64,000 nucleotides of DNA, from the NCBI RefSeq assembly GCF_020037015.1, contig NZ_JAIQDE010000012.1, positions 124,001 through 188,000 of the forward strand. Reading direction: 5' to 3'. Positions 27,268 to 37,655 of this stretch are shown here, piece after piece. This DNA comes from Corallococcus sp. AS-1-6. GTDB lineage: Bacteria; Myxococcota; Myxococcia; Myxococcales; Myxococcaceae. Below the pieces are notes generated by a model. The model had not been told where the DNA came from and did no database searches. It was given only the letters and a program-made list of their open reading frames with translations. Each line of letters opens with the position of its first letter. The first letter of the stretch is position 1. The position numbers and the translations under genes are program-made.

Positions 27268-27342
27268 TCAGGTGAGCGCCGTTGGGTCATTCGGCTTCGA
27301 GCCTGGGGCCGGGAAGGCCTCGCAACGCTCCTCGAAGTCGCG
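27268..27342 (-). promoter_or_regulatory. SAH riboswitch in the ahcY leader
   Basis: Read on the minus strand, the leader contains in order CGAGGAGCGTTGCGAGG, a short stem-loop, CCAGGCTCGAAGCCGA, and AACGGCGCTCACC. These match the conserved elements of the SAH riboswitch class found upstream of ahcY in proteobacteria: the GAGGAGCG/CGCTC P1 helix, the CAGGCTCG core that pairs back with the CGAG, and the 3' GGCGCTCAC. It ends about 95 nt before the ahcY start. Binding of S-adenosylhomocysteine would switch expression on. The remainder of the 27175-27552 gap holds this leader and presumably the promoter. Confidence 0.93.
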
Positions 27343-27552
27343 GGGGAAACTACGGGAAGGCGCCCTGAATTTCAAAGGGAGTTTGCCTCCCTGGAGGGCA
27401 GCCGGAAGTCGCACCCGGGGTGCCCTGGCGGACAGACTCAGGGAATGTCACGAGGGGTGGGAGAAGCTGCCCCCTCCTCCGGCTGAACGCGGGCGTGCTC
27501 TCCCTGTGGAGGGCAGGAGACCGGGCGAGTCCCCATCGTGGTGTCCGAGGTG

Positions 27553-28044
27553 TCACCGGAACGCATTGACCACGACGGCTGACGCCACGGAGCCATCGAG
27601 AATGGCCGTGCCGGGCTTTGACTCGGGCCGCTTCCGCATCTGGTCCTCGCTCAGCCGTGCCACGGCGCAGATGGGGACCTCGTCGCCGTCGGGTGGATGG
27701 GCCTTGTAGTACCGGACAACGGCCTGTGGCCCGCTCGTCCAGACCTCTCCGTACAGCCGTGTTGTCGTCTCCAACGGGCCCAGATCGCGCATGAGGACGC
27801 TCTCAATCGGGCCATCGTAGAGGGTGATGCGGCGCGATCTCATCTGGTTCGCGTCCAGTTCCACGAGCGCGGCGTCCCCCACATGCAGCTTCAGGTATCG
27901 CATGGCTTCGAGCGCCTTCTCTGGACACGCCTGCATTCCAGGAGAGCCGTCCGAGCGCAATGAAACGCCACCGGCCGTGGTGCACGCAGAGGACGTGACA
28001 AGCAGGATGACAGAGGAGAGCAGGGGGGCTCGGCGGGTGGGCAT
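27553..28044 (-). CDS. Putative lipoprotein, co-transcribed with a DUF2381 gene
   Basis: A 163-residue protein with lipoprotein signal (SSVILLVTSSAC, lipobox SSAC). The mature part starts with CPEKALEAMRYLKL and contains LYDGPIESVLMRDLGPLE, RLYGEVWTSGPQAVVRYYK and EVPICAVARLSEDQ. I do not recognise a domain; similar small lipoproteins accompany DUF2381 genes and Ser/Thr kinases in myxobacteria. It starts 12 nt downstream of the DUF2381 stop on the same strand, so they form an operon. Function unknown. Confidence 0.7.
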   Translation of the reverse strand: MPTRRAPLLSSVILLVTSSACTTAGGVSLRSDGSPGMQACPEKALEAMRYLKLHVGDAALVELDANQMRSRRITLYDGPIESVLMRDLGPLETTTRLYGEVWTSGPQAVVRYYKAHPPDGDEVPICAVARLSEDQMRKRPESKPGTAILDGSVASAVVVNAFR

Positions 28045-28055
28045 GTCAGGAACTT

Positions 28056-29003
28056 CTACTGCCGAACCAGGGTGCGATCCATCCTCACCAGGACCTGCTG
28101 GTTGCCGTCAGACCTGAAGATCTGAAGGGCCAGATCCACCAGTTGCCCGTTCTTCTCGAAGGCTCTCTTGTCCGCTACGACGGCGATGGTTCCTGACTGC
28201 CCTGGAGCGATCGCGGAACGGGTCATCCGAAGCGCGAAGGACTGCTTCGTGTGGCTCGTCATGTCGCGCGTCAGGTAGGCGTCCGCGAACTCCCATGTGC
28301 CGACGGAGCCCGTGTTCGTCAGGGAGATAACGGCTGCCGCCTTGCCTTGGCCCGAGTAGACCTCAACGATCATTTCCATGTCCGGGTCCTTCGGGCGGGC
28401 GGATGCCACGAATCGAAACGGCGTCTTCTTTGCCTGCCCATTCGCCAGAAGCGTCGCGTAGGCATGGTCGATGGAGTTCTCCTCCTTGCGATAGCGCTCG
28501 TTTTCCTCGGTCAGGACGTCGTTCTTCTTGAGGGCGTCCATCAGGGCCGAGTGCATGGCCGCGTAGCTCTCCCGATTCTTGAATACGTCGACCTGCTGGT
28601 CGAGAATCGGTGGCCACCCACCGCCATCCTTCTCCCTCCACGGAGGCCTTACGAGGAATGGGATCCCAGTGCCATCCGCAAGGGTCACGATCAGGGGGAG
28701 CCCTTCATCGCTGTCGAGGTCCCGGATGGGCTCGATGATGACCTTGTTGCGAACCACCGTCAGCGGTTCGAGCCGGCCCTCCCAGCCAATGACTTTCGTC
28801 TCGCTCGGATCAACGAACGCCTCGAAGCGCAAGGTCGTGATGACATGACCCTTCACGTAGACGGTTTGGGTGCCGTCTGACGGGTGCTCCGAGAGCAGGA
28901 TGGTCCGCTGATTGGGGCGGTCGCACTTGTCGCTTGCCTTCACGGCCGCTCCGGTCAGCAGGACGAAAAGCAGGATCGATCTTGCGAGTGGGCCCAGCCG
29001 CAT
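28056..29003 (-). CDS. DUF2381-family exported protein (Myxococcus paralogous family)
   Basis: A 315-residue protein with signal peptide LARSILLFVLLTGAAVKAS. The arrangement fits DUF2381, a family expanded in Myxococcus species: an N-terminal part with RTILLSEHPSDGTQTVYVKG, TLRFEAFVD and IIEPIRDLDSDEGLPLIVTLADG, then a basic linker with about 30 helical residues (ALMDALKKNDVLTEENERYR), and a C-terminal sandwich with VISLTNTGSVGTWEFADAYL and SIAPGQSGTIAVVADK. Its molecular role is unknown, but it is often placed next to kinases or lipoproteins and is probably periplasmic. It is transcribed divergently from the sitA-like toxin gene. Confidence 0.85.
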   Translation of the reverse strand: MRLGPLARSILLFVLLTGAAVKASDKCDRPNQRTILLSEHPSDGTQTVYVKGHVITTLRFEAFVDPSETKVIGWEGRLEPLTVVRNKVIIEPIRDLDSDEGLPLIVTLADGTGIPFLVRPPWREKDGGGWPPILDQQVDVFKNRESYAAMHSALMDALKKNDVLTEENERYRKEENSIDHAYATLLANGQAKKTPFRFVASARPKDPDMEMIVEVYSGQGKAAAVISLTNTGSVGTWEFADAYLTRDMTSHTKQSFALRMTRSAIAPGQSGTIAVVADKRAFEKNGQLVDLALQIFRSDGNQQVLVRMDRTLVRQ

Positions 29004-29160
29004 AGAATAGGCAACGTATCAGGATGGAAGGCCGACGGCCAACCCAAGACCACCCCATAACCCCACAAAGATGCAGATCACACCAAGCCTTGAAATCTAA
29101 AAACCTGAAGTAAGGATGACGCACCCCTGATCTCCAGAGGGGCCGGCTCCTGGGAGTTCC

Positions 29161-30459
29161 ATGCAATCCATCTGGCTTGTTCTGTTACTCCTCTTGCTGG
29201 GAGGGTGTGCAACCACCCGCGTCGTCCACGTGGATGTTGGAGCCGGCAGGCAGGTGGTTCACGAGTCCCTGGACGTGGATCTGGTCCGGGTGGGTGAGGA
29301 CGACTTCAAGGCGGCCCTCACGCGGCTCATCCTGGACATGCGCATGGACGTGGCCTTCCGCGAGACGGATGCGGCCGACCAGCGGGGGTGGGTACGGTCC
29401 AGGGCCCTGCTCGCGTCCTCGAAGGGATTCGCGGACCCGGGCTCGGGCAGTTCACCTGACGCGCTGTACGCGCGCATCTGCCCTGACGGGGACGACTGCT
29501 TGCCCCTGGTGGGTGGGACGGGGCTGACGTTCTCGCGCAAGGACCGGACGTTGATGGCCCTGTCGTTCGCGCTGGATGCGGTCTGGAGGAGTGTCGAGGC
29601 GGAGATCGGCAAGCTGCTGAACCCGGTGGTGCTCAAGGCCATGGTGACCTCGGCCGCGTTATCCGTACTCCTCACCATGACGCTTCCCGAGCCCGTCACC
29701 AAGGTCATCGCGGTGGCGTTGACCGCGGCGATGGTGGCCTATCTGGGCATCGTGCCGGTCTGGGAGATGGGCCGGGGCTTCGTGCGGCTGTGGGATGACG
29801 CAGGGACGGCGACGAGCGTCATCGAGTTGCAGGACATCGGGCACCGCTTCGGCAAGGTGCTCGGGACCAATGGGACGCGTGTCCTGGTGTTGCTCGTCAC
29901 CGCGGCCCTGGGCGGAAGGAGTGCGATGGCGGCCCAGGGGCCCAGGCTCCCGGGCTTCCCTCTGGCCGCGCTTCGAGGACAGGCCGAGGCGGGATTCATC
30001 CTCGGAGAGGCACTGAATGGCGGCGTGACGTCCATCTCGATGCCTGCCGCGGGAGTGCTGAACGTGGCGCTGGCTCCGGGGGGGGCCGCTGCCGGCGCGA
30101 TGTACTCGAATGGCATTCCGGGTGATGCCGAAGGCCCGGTCCATCACATCTGCACGAACAAGAACCTGGTTTCGACTGCCTCAGGCGGCCCTTGGACGCC
30201 GAAATGTGAGGACGTGTTCAAGAAGGCAGGGATGGGCCTGGAAGATGCCGCCAACAAGGTGCGGCTCAAGGGGCACGAGGGACCTCACCCCGAGCTGTAT
30301 CACCGAGAGGTGATTCGGCGCCTCAATCGTTCTGTTTCGCGCTGCCAAACGACGGAGGCTTGCCGGGCCAGTTTGACGAGAGAACCTGCGAGAATCGCCA
30401 ACGACCTTCTAACGCAGGGCTCCGACCTGCGGAGGTTGATTGTGAATGGGGAGCATTGA
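29161..30459 (+). CDS. SitA-type lipoprotein toxin with AHH nuclease domain
   Basis: A 432-residue lipoprotein: signal MQSIWLVLLLLLLGGC with lipobox LGGC. A middle region with hydrophobic helices (about 160-200) is followed by a C-terminal AHH-type HNH nuclease domain from about residue 325: GPVHHICTNKN with the His-His pair, then GHEGPHPELYHREVIRRLN with further His. M. xanthus SitA toxins are polymorphic lipoproteins of this build. They pass between cells by TraA/B-dependent outer-membrane exchange and kill non-immune siblings. The Imm11-like gene starting at its 3' end is the expected antidote. The SitA5-like subtype is my best guess, not proven. Confidence 0.85.
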   Translation: MQSIWLVLLLLLLGGCATTRVVHVDVGAGRQVVHESLDVDLVRVGEDDFKAALTRLILDMRMDVAFRETDAADQRGWVRSRALLASSKGFADPGSGSSPDALYARICPDGDDCLPLVGGTGLTFSRKDRTLMALSFALDAVWRSVEAEIGKLLNPVVLKAMVTSAALSVLLTMTLPEPVTKVIAVALTAAMVAYLGIVPVWEMGRGFVRLWDDAGTATSVIELQDIGHRFGKVLGTNGTRVLVLLVTAALGGRSAMAAQGPRLPGFPLAALRGQAEAGFILGEALNGGVTSISMPAAGVLNVALAPGGAAAGAMYSNGIPGDAEGPVHHICTNKNLVSTASGGPWTPKCEDVFKKAGMGLEDAANKVRLKGHEGPHPELYHREVIRRLNRSVSRCQTTEACRASLTREPARIANDLLTQGSDLRRLIVNGEH

Positions 30460-31066
30460 AGTGGAACGTCACTTTTACTCGGTGGTGCTTGGAGATGTGC
30501 CCCAGTGGCTCCTTGCGACGCCGACACGGGATTCGGGGCAGGCGTTTGACGAACCTTGGATGTTCACGGATGGCCGCGTCCTACCAGACTCTGGCCTAGC
30601 CAGATCCTGGGTGACACATCCCGGAGTGAGGCGCACCTTCGTGTTCGCAGGAGTAGAGGAAACGCCCATTGTCAGCGAAGCCGTCGCGAACGTCTTCAGG
30701 GCGCTCGCACCCGGCGACGTGCAGCTCTTCCCGATGTCCATTGAGGGAGAGGCCGACCCGTTCTTCGTCGTCAACGCCACCAAGGTGGTTGATGCCATCG
30801 ACGAGGCACGGTGCCGGGAGGTGCATCACTACGACGAGGGCGACCACCCCCCTGGATTGGAAGGGGAGTACAATTGGATCTACGGACTGCGAATCGACCC
30901 CGCCAAGACCGAGGGCGCGCAGGTCTTCCGGCTGAAGAAGTTCAAGGTTGCGTTCATCGTCTCGGAAGACGTCAAGAACGCCCTCGAAGCGGTCGGCAAC
31001 CTGGGCGTGTCGTTCGAGCGCGTCACGGGCAGCGCGTCCAATGACACGCGGACCTTCAATTCCTGA
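30446..31066 (+). CDS. Imm11-family immunity protein, partner of the SitA-type toxin
   Basis: A 206-residue cytoplasmic protein of the Imm11 group. Landmarks are ERHFYSVVLGDVPQWL near the start, FFVVNATKVVDAIDEARC, YGLRIDPAKTEGAQVFRLK and FIVSEDVKNALEA. These match the layout of immunity proteins encoded behind myxobacterial polymorphic toxins. The ATG at 30446 overlaps the toxin gene by 14 bp, with GGAGG 10 nt before it. A GTG at 30461, two nt past the toxin stop and preceded by GGGGAG, would give the more family-like opening VERHFY and could be the true start. Co-translation with the toxin fits the need for self-protection. Confidence 0.85.
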   Translation: MGSIEVERHFYSVVLGDVPQWLLATPTRDSGQAFDEPWMFTDGRVLPDSGLARSWVTHPGVRRTFVFAGVEETPIVSEAVANVFRALAPGDVQLFPMSIEGEADPFFVVNATKVVDAIDEARCREVHHYDEGDHPPGLEGEYNWIYGLRIDPAKTEGAQVFRLKKFKVAFIVSEDVKNALEAVGNLGVSFERVTGSASNDTRTFNS

Positions 31067-31090
31067 GTCCCTCCTGGCACGCTTGGAACC

Positions 31091-31906
31091 ATGACGGACC
31101 TCATCCTGACTGGTGCCTCCCGTGGGATTGGCCATGCACTGGCATTGGCGCTGGCCCCGTCCAGGGATACGCGGCTGTTGCTCGTGGCCCGTGACGCGGG
31201 CCGGCTCCAGGCGCTGGCGGCGGACGTGGAGCGGCTCGGGGGCCGGGCGCTGGCGGTGCCGGGGGACCTGGGGACGCTGGCCGGGGCCCGGGAGCTGGGG
31301 GCGCGCCTGACGGAGATCGCCGCGCCGGGGGCGACGCTCGTGCACAACGCGGGGCTGTGGCCGTCCCAGCGGGTGCTCAACGCGGACGGGCTGGAGACGG
31401 CGTTCGTCACCAACCACCTGGCGCCGCTGGTGATGCAGCGCCCGCTGCTGGAGTCCGGTCGGCTGCGGCGCATCCTGGTCGTCAGCGCCGGCCTCATCAT
31501 CAAGGGCCGCTTCGACGCCGCCCGCACGCCCACGGGCGAGGACTTCTCCAGCATCCGCACCTACTGCGACACCAAGCTGTGCTTCGCGCTGGCCATGCGC
31601 GACGTGGCCACCGCGCACCCGGAGGTGGACGTGGTGGTGCTCCACCCGGGCGTGGTGCGCACCGACCTGGGCTCGCGGCCGGGGTTCGTGGGCTGGCTGC
31701 TGTCCCAGGTGAAGCGCGCCTGGGAGCGCCCGGAGGTCTGCGCCGCCCGGCTTGCGCGCATCCTCGCGCGCGAGCGCTGGTCCCCTCCCGGGGATGCCCG
31801 CTGGCTGCTGGAGGAGACCGAGCAGCCGTGGCCCGCCGTGGCCCGGGACGCGGCCACACAACAGGCGTTGCGCGACACCACCGCCCGACTGCTCGCCTCC
31901 CGCTGA
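31091..31906 (+). CDS. Short-chain dehydrogenase/reductase
   Basis: A 271-residue SDR. The NAD(P) motif is LTGASRGIGHAL (residues 6-17), followed by VPGDL for the adenine ring, LVHNAGLW (the NAG signature), VSAG with the catalytic Ser and YCDTK with catalytic Tyr and Lys, then HPGVVRTDLGS. The C-terminal third is variable and sets the substrate, which cannot be inferred. Arg after the Asp-less first beta-alpha turn (VARDAGR) suggests preference for NADP(H). It lies 24 nt after the immunity gene and 44 nt before the ATPase gene. Confidence 0.9.
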   Translation: MTDLILTGASRGIGHALALALAPSRDTRLLLVARDAGRLQALAADVERLGGRALAVPGDLGTLAGARELGARLTEIAAPGATLVHNAGLWPSQRVLNADGLETAFVTNHLAPLVMQRPLLESGRLRRILVVSAGLIIKGRFDAARTPTGEDFSSIRTYCDTKLCFALAMRDVATAHPEVDVVVLHPGVVRTDLGSRPGFVGWLLSQVKRAWERPEVCAARLARILARERWSPPGDARWLLEETEQPWPAVARDAATQQALRDTTARLLASR

Positions 31907-31950
31907 CGGGCGGCCCTGCCCGTGGCCAGCTTCCCCAGGGGAGGCACGCC

Positions 31951-34718
<2,768 letters not shown>

Positions 34719-34722
<4 letters not shown>

Positions 34723-36167
34723 ACGCCCCCGTCCGCGCGCACGCCCAGCTCCTGGAGCAGGGCCATGAAGTCGGTGAGGTGGCGGGCGGCGGTGAAGCGG
34801 GTGCGGACATGTTCGTGCGCCTGGGTCCCCAGGCGGGCCGCGAGGACGGGGTCGTCCAGCAGCCGTCGCACCGCGGCGGCGAACCCGGCCAGGTCCCCGG
34901 GGTCCCGCACGAGCAGGCCGTCCACCTCGTGGCGGACCTGGTCCTGGAGGCCGCCCACCGCGCTGGCCACCACGGGCCGGGACTTCCACATGGCCTCCGT
35001 GATGGTGAGCCCGAAGCCCTCCCGCAGGCTCTTCTGCACCACCACCGCCGCCTGGCGCTGGAGCGCGTTGACGATGGCGGCGTTCTCGTCCGGGTCCACC
35101 ATGGGCAGACAGGCCAGGTGGACGCGCTGGCGCAGGAAGTGCGGCTGCTCGTGCCACGCGGCGATGACGGACTCGAGCGTCGCCGCCGCCTCCGGATCAT
35201 CCGCGACGGACGTCACGGAGGGCCCCGCCAGGACCAGCTCCGCGCGCAGGCCGGGCGACTCGCGCAGGAGCCGCGCGAAGCCCCGCAGCACCCCCACCGG
35301 GTCCTTCAGGGGGTCCCACCGGGAGACCTGCACCACGAGCGGCGTGCCGGGGACGGGCGCCGAGCCCAGCCGCGTGATGTCCGCGCCACGCGACACGCGG
35401 GCCGGGACCCCGTCCATCCGGGTGAAGACCGGGTCGGGCGCGTCTGGCGCGAGCCCCACGAGCCCCGTATGGCCCAGGATGGCGAGCGCGACCTCCGGCG
35501 CCATGGGCTGGTTCTTCACCGCGAAGATGTCGATGGAGGGCGGGATGACGACGGACCGGTCCGCGAGCAGGGGGGGCACGTAGGCGGCCCTTGAGAAGAC
35601 CGCGAGCCGCGCGGCGGCCAGGTCCGGCGCGAGGAAGGCCCACGCCCGCGCCACCTCCTCGTCGGGCGTGTCACACCCGATGTGGCAGCGCCAGACCACG
35701 TGCGCGCCCGCCGCGGTGAACGTCGGGGCCAGCCCCGCGGTCTGGGGGTCGTGCAGCAGCACCACGTCCCCGGGCCGCACCAGGACGAGCAGCTCCTCCG
35801 CGTTGTCGCGGAGCACCTCCTCGTAGCAGGCGCGCTCGGCGGCCCCCAGCGGCGAGCCGTCTCCCCGCGAGCCATGCAGCGCGTGGTGCAGCCGCTTGGT
35901 GACGTGGAAGAACGCGGGCGTGCCCTGCACCACCATCCAGCGCGTGTCCACGCCCGCCCCGCGCGCGTACGCGAGCAGCCGGGGCAGCATCTCCGCCACG
36001 CCGCCGCCCCGGGCCGTGGAGTTCACGTTCCAGAAGGTGCGGCCCAGCATGCGCGCGCGGGCCTCGTCCGCGTTCGCCTGGAGCATCTCCCACTCCAGCC
36101 CCGTGAGCCCCGGCCGGAAGCGCTCCAGGGAGCTGGCCTGCACGTGGACCTCGAAGGGCTTCAGCAT
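34719..36167 (-). CDS. GT4 glycosyltransferase, trehalose synthase (TreT)-like
   Basis: A 482-residue GT-B enzyme from ATG 36167 (MLKPFEVHVQASSLERF). Signatures of the TreT/trehalose phosphorylase group are WNVNSTARGGGVAEMLPRLL, WMVVQGTPAFFHVTKRLHH, VVLLHDPQTAGL and VWRCHIGCDTP. The C-terminal nucleotide-sugar domain has VVQVSRWDPLKDPVGVLR, VVVQKSLREGFGLTITEAMW and VVASAVGGLQDQV. TreT makes trehalose from NDP-glucose and glucose (or runs it backward). It lies 10 nt downstream of the stress-protein gene on the same strand and is likely part of an osmotic/dormancy operon. TreT versus other retaining GT4 activity needs testing. Confidence 0.85.
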
Positions 36168-36177
36168 GGCGTCACCA

Positions 36178-37533
36178 TCACGGCAGCGTGGGGTGCTTGA
36201 CGACCAGCACGGGCCGGCGGCTTCGGGCCACCACCTCCTGCGCCACGGAGCCGAGCACCGCGCGGCGCACACCCGTGCGCCCGTGCGAGCTGAGGCAGAA
36301 GATGTCCGCCCCGTACCGCTCCGCCGCCTGGCAGAGCGCCTGCGCGGCGTGGACCCCGGGCAGCAGCTCCAGCCGGACGGTGATGCCCCGGCCGGCCACG
36401 TCACGGGGGACCAGCGCCTGGAGCTGGCGCCGCAGCTCGGGCTCGTCGTCCTCGTCCCCGCTCAGCGCCACCGCGGGCCAGAAGTCCGCGTAGACGATGG
36501 GGACCGGCGACTCGATGACGTACGCCAGGATGAGCTCTCCGCCCCGGGGCAGGAGCGACAGGGCGTGGGGGATGGCCCGGTTCGCCAGCGGCGAGAAGTC
36601 CGTCGACACGAGGACGCGCTGGATGGCCGGGATCTCCACGGGCGCCTCGGCCTCCCGCTCCACGCAGGTCGGGACGCAGGCGACCGCCGCCACCGGCGCG
36701 AGCTGGAGGGCGGAGAGCGACACCGAGCCATGCCGCACGCGCCGCAGCCCCCGCCGCTGGTGGGTGCCCAGCAGGAGGAGGTCCGCCCGCGCCGCCTCCG
36801 CCAGCCGGGACAGCGGCTCCGCCACGTTCCCGTGGTCCGAGGCCATCCGGACCTCCGCGTGGGGCTCGCCGATGCGCGACAGGCGCTCCCGCAAGTCCCT
36901 CTCGAGGATGGCCTCCAGGTTCTCCGACTCCGGGTTCACGCGGTACAGCCCGAGCCGTCCGTACTCCGTGGCCGGGTTGTAGACATGGGCGACCGTCAGG
37001 TCGACCGGCCCCACCCGCCGCAGCTCCGGCAGCCAGCGCAGCGCGAGCTCCGCGCTGTGGGAGAAGTCATCGCCCACGGCGACCCGCAGGGGGCGCTTGC
37101 CCTGGCACCAGTCCAGGAACGGCTCGGGCAGGCGGACCATCAGGAAGGGGCAGCGCGACATCTGCGCGATGCGCGCCGGGACGCCGCCCAGCCGCCAGCG
37201 CTTCTCCGAGCGCCAGCCCAGGGCCGCCGTGATGATCATCCGCGCCTGGATCTTCGCGGCGTGCTCGACCAGCGCCTCGTCCGGCATGCCCAGCAGCACC
37301 TGGGGCTCCACGGACAGCCCCGGGTGGCTCAACCGGTCGGCCTCGGCGGCCAGCCGCTGCTCCAGCTCGGTGATGGCGCTGCCGCGCTCGGCCGGCCAGT
37401 CCCGCCGGAGCATGCCGGGCTCCGCGGCGTGCACGAGCACCAGCGGCGTGCGCGTCCGCTCCGCGATGGCCGCCGCGACGCGGACGGCCTCCCGGGCATG
37501 GTCGGTGAAATCCGTGCCGACGACGATGGCCAT
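36178..37533 (-). CDS. Universal stress protein, three tandem USP domains (paralogue 1)
   Basis: A 451-residue protein from ATG 37533 (MAIVVGTDFTDHAREAV). Three UspA-like domains lie at about 1-150, 155-295 and 305-450. Each starts with a beta strand and DFS/DFT (VVGTDFTDHA, AVGDDFSHSA, LVSTDFSPLA). Only the last domain keeps the ATP-binding G-x2-G-x9-GS motif (SHGRTGVRRAVLGS); the middle one has the degenerate GTHQRRGLR. It shares this plan with the protein at 48198-49493. Cytoplasmic; usually induced by starvation, hypoxia or growth arrest. It lies between the acyl-CoA hydrolase and the trehalose synthase-like gene on the same strand. Confidence 0.92.
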   Translation of the reverse strand: MAIVVGTDFTDHAREAVRVAAAIAERTRTPLVLVHAAEPGMLRRDWPAERGSAITELEQRLAAEADRLSHPGLSVEPQVLLGMPDEALVEHAAKIQARMIITAALGWRSEKRWRLGGVPARIAQMSRCPFLMVRLPEPFLDWCQGKRPLRVAVGDDFSHSAELALRWLPELRRVGPVDLTVAHVYNPATEYGRLGLYRVNPESENLEAILERDLRERLSRIGEPHAEVRMASDHGNVAEPLSRLAEAARADLLLLGTHQRRGLRRVRHGSVSLSALQLAPVAAVACVPTCVEREAEAPVEIPAIQRVLVSTDFSPLANRAIPHALSLLPRGGELILAYVIESPVPIVYADFWPAVALSGDEDDEPELRRQLQALVPRDVAGRGITVRLELLPGVHAAQALCQAAERYGADIFCLSSHGRTGVRRAVLGSVAQEVVARSRRPVLVVKHPTLP

Positions 37534-37655
37534 GACGTCTCCCCAGGGCCTTCGCATGCCCCGCTGCCGCGCGGGACGCGCCCCTCCCGTGGAACGTTGG
37601 GGCCGGCGGCGGAGCGCGCAAGCGATCCGGGCAGGCGCAGGCGGCGAGCGGTCCC

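Noticed and set aside
25711-27486. Long plus-strand open frame antisense to ahcY
   Set aside because: Low-complexity, GC-driven shadow frame on the opposite strand of a certain gene; no domain.
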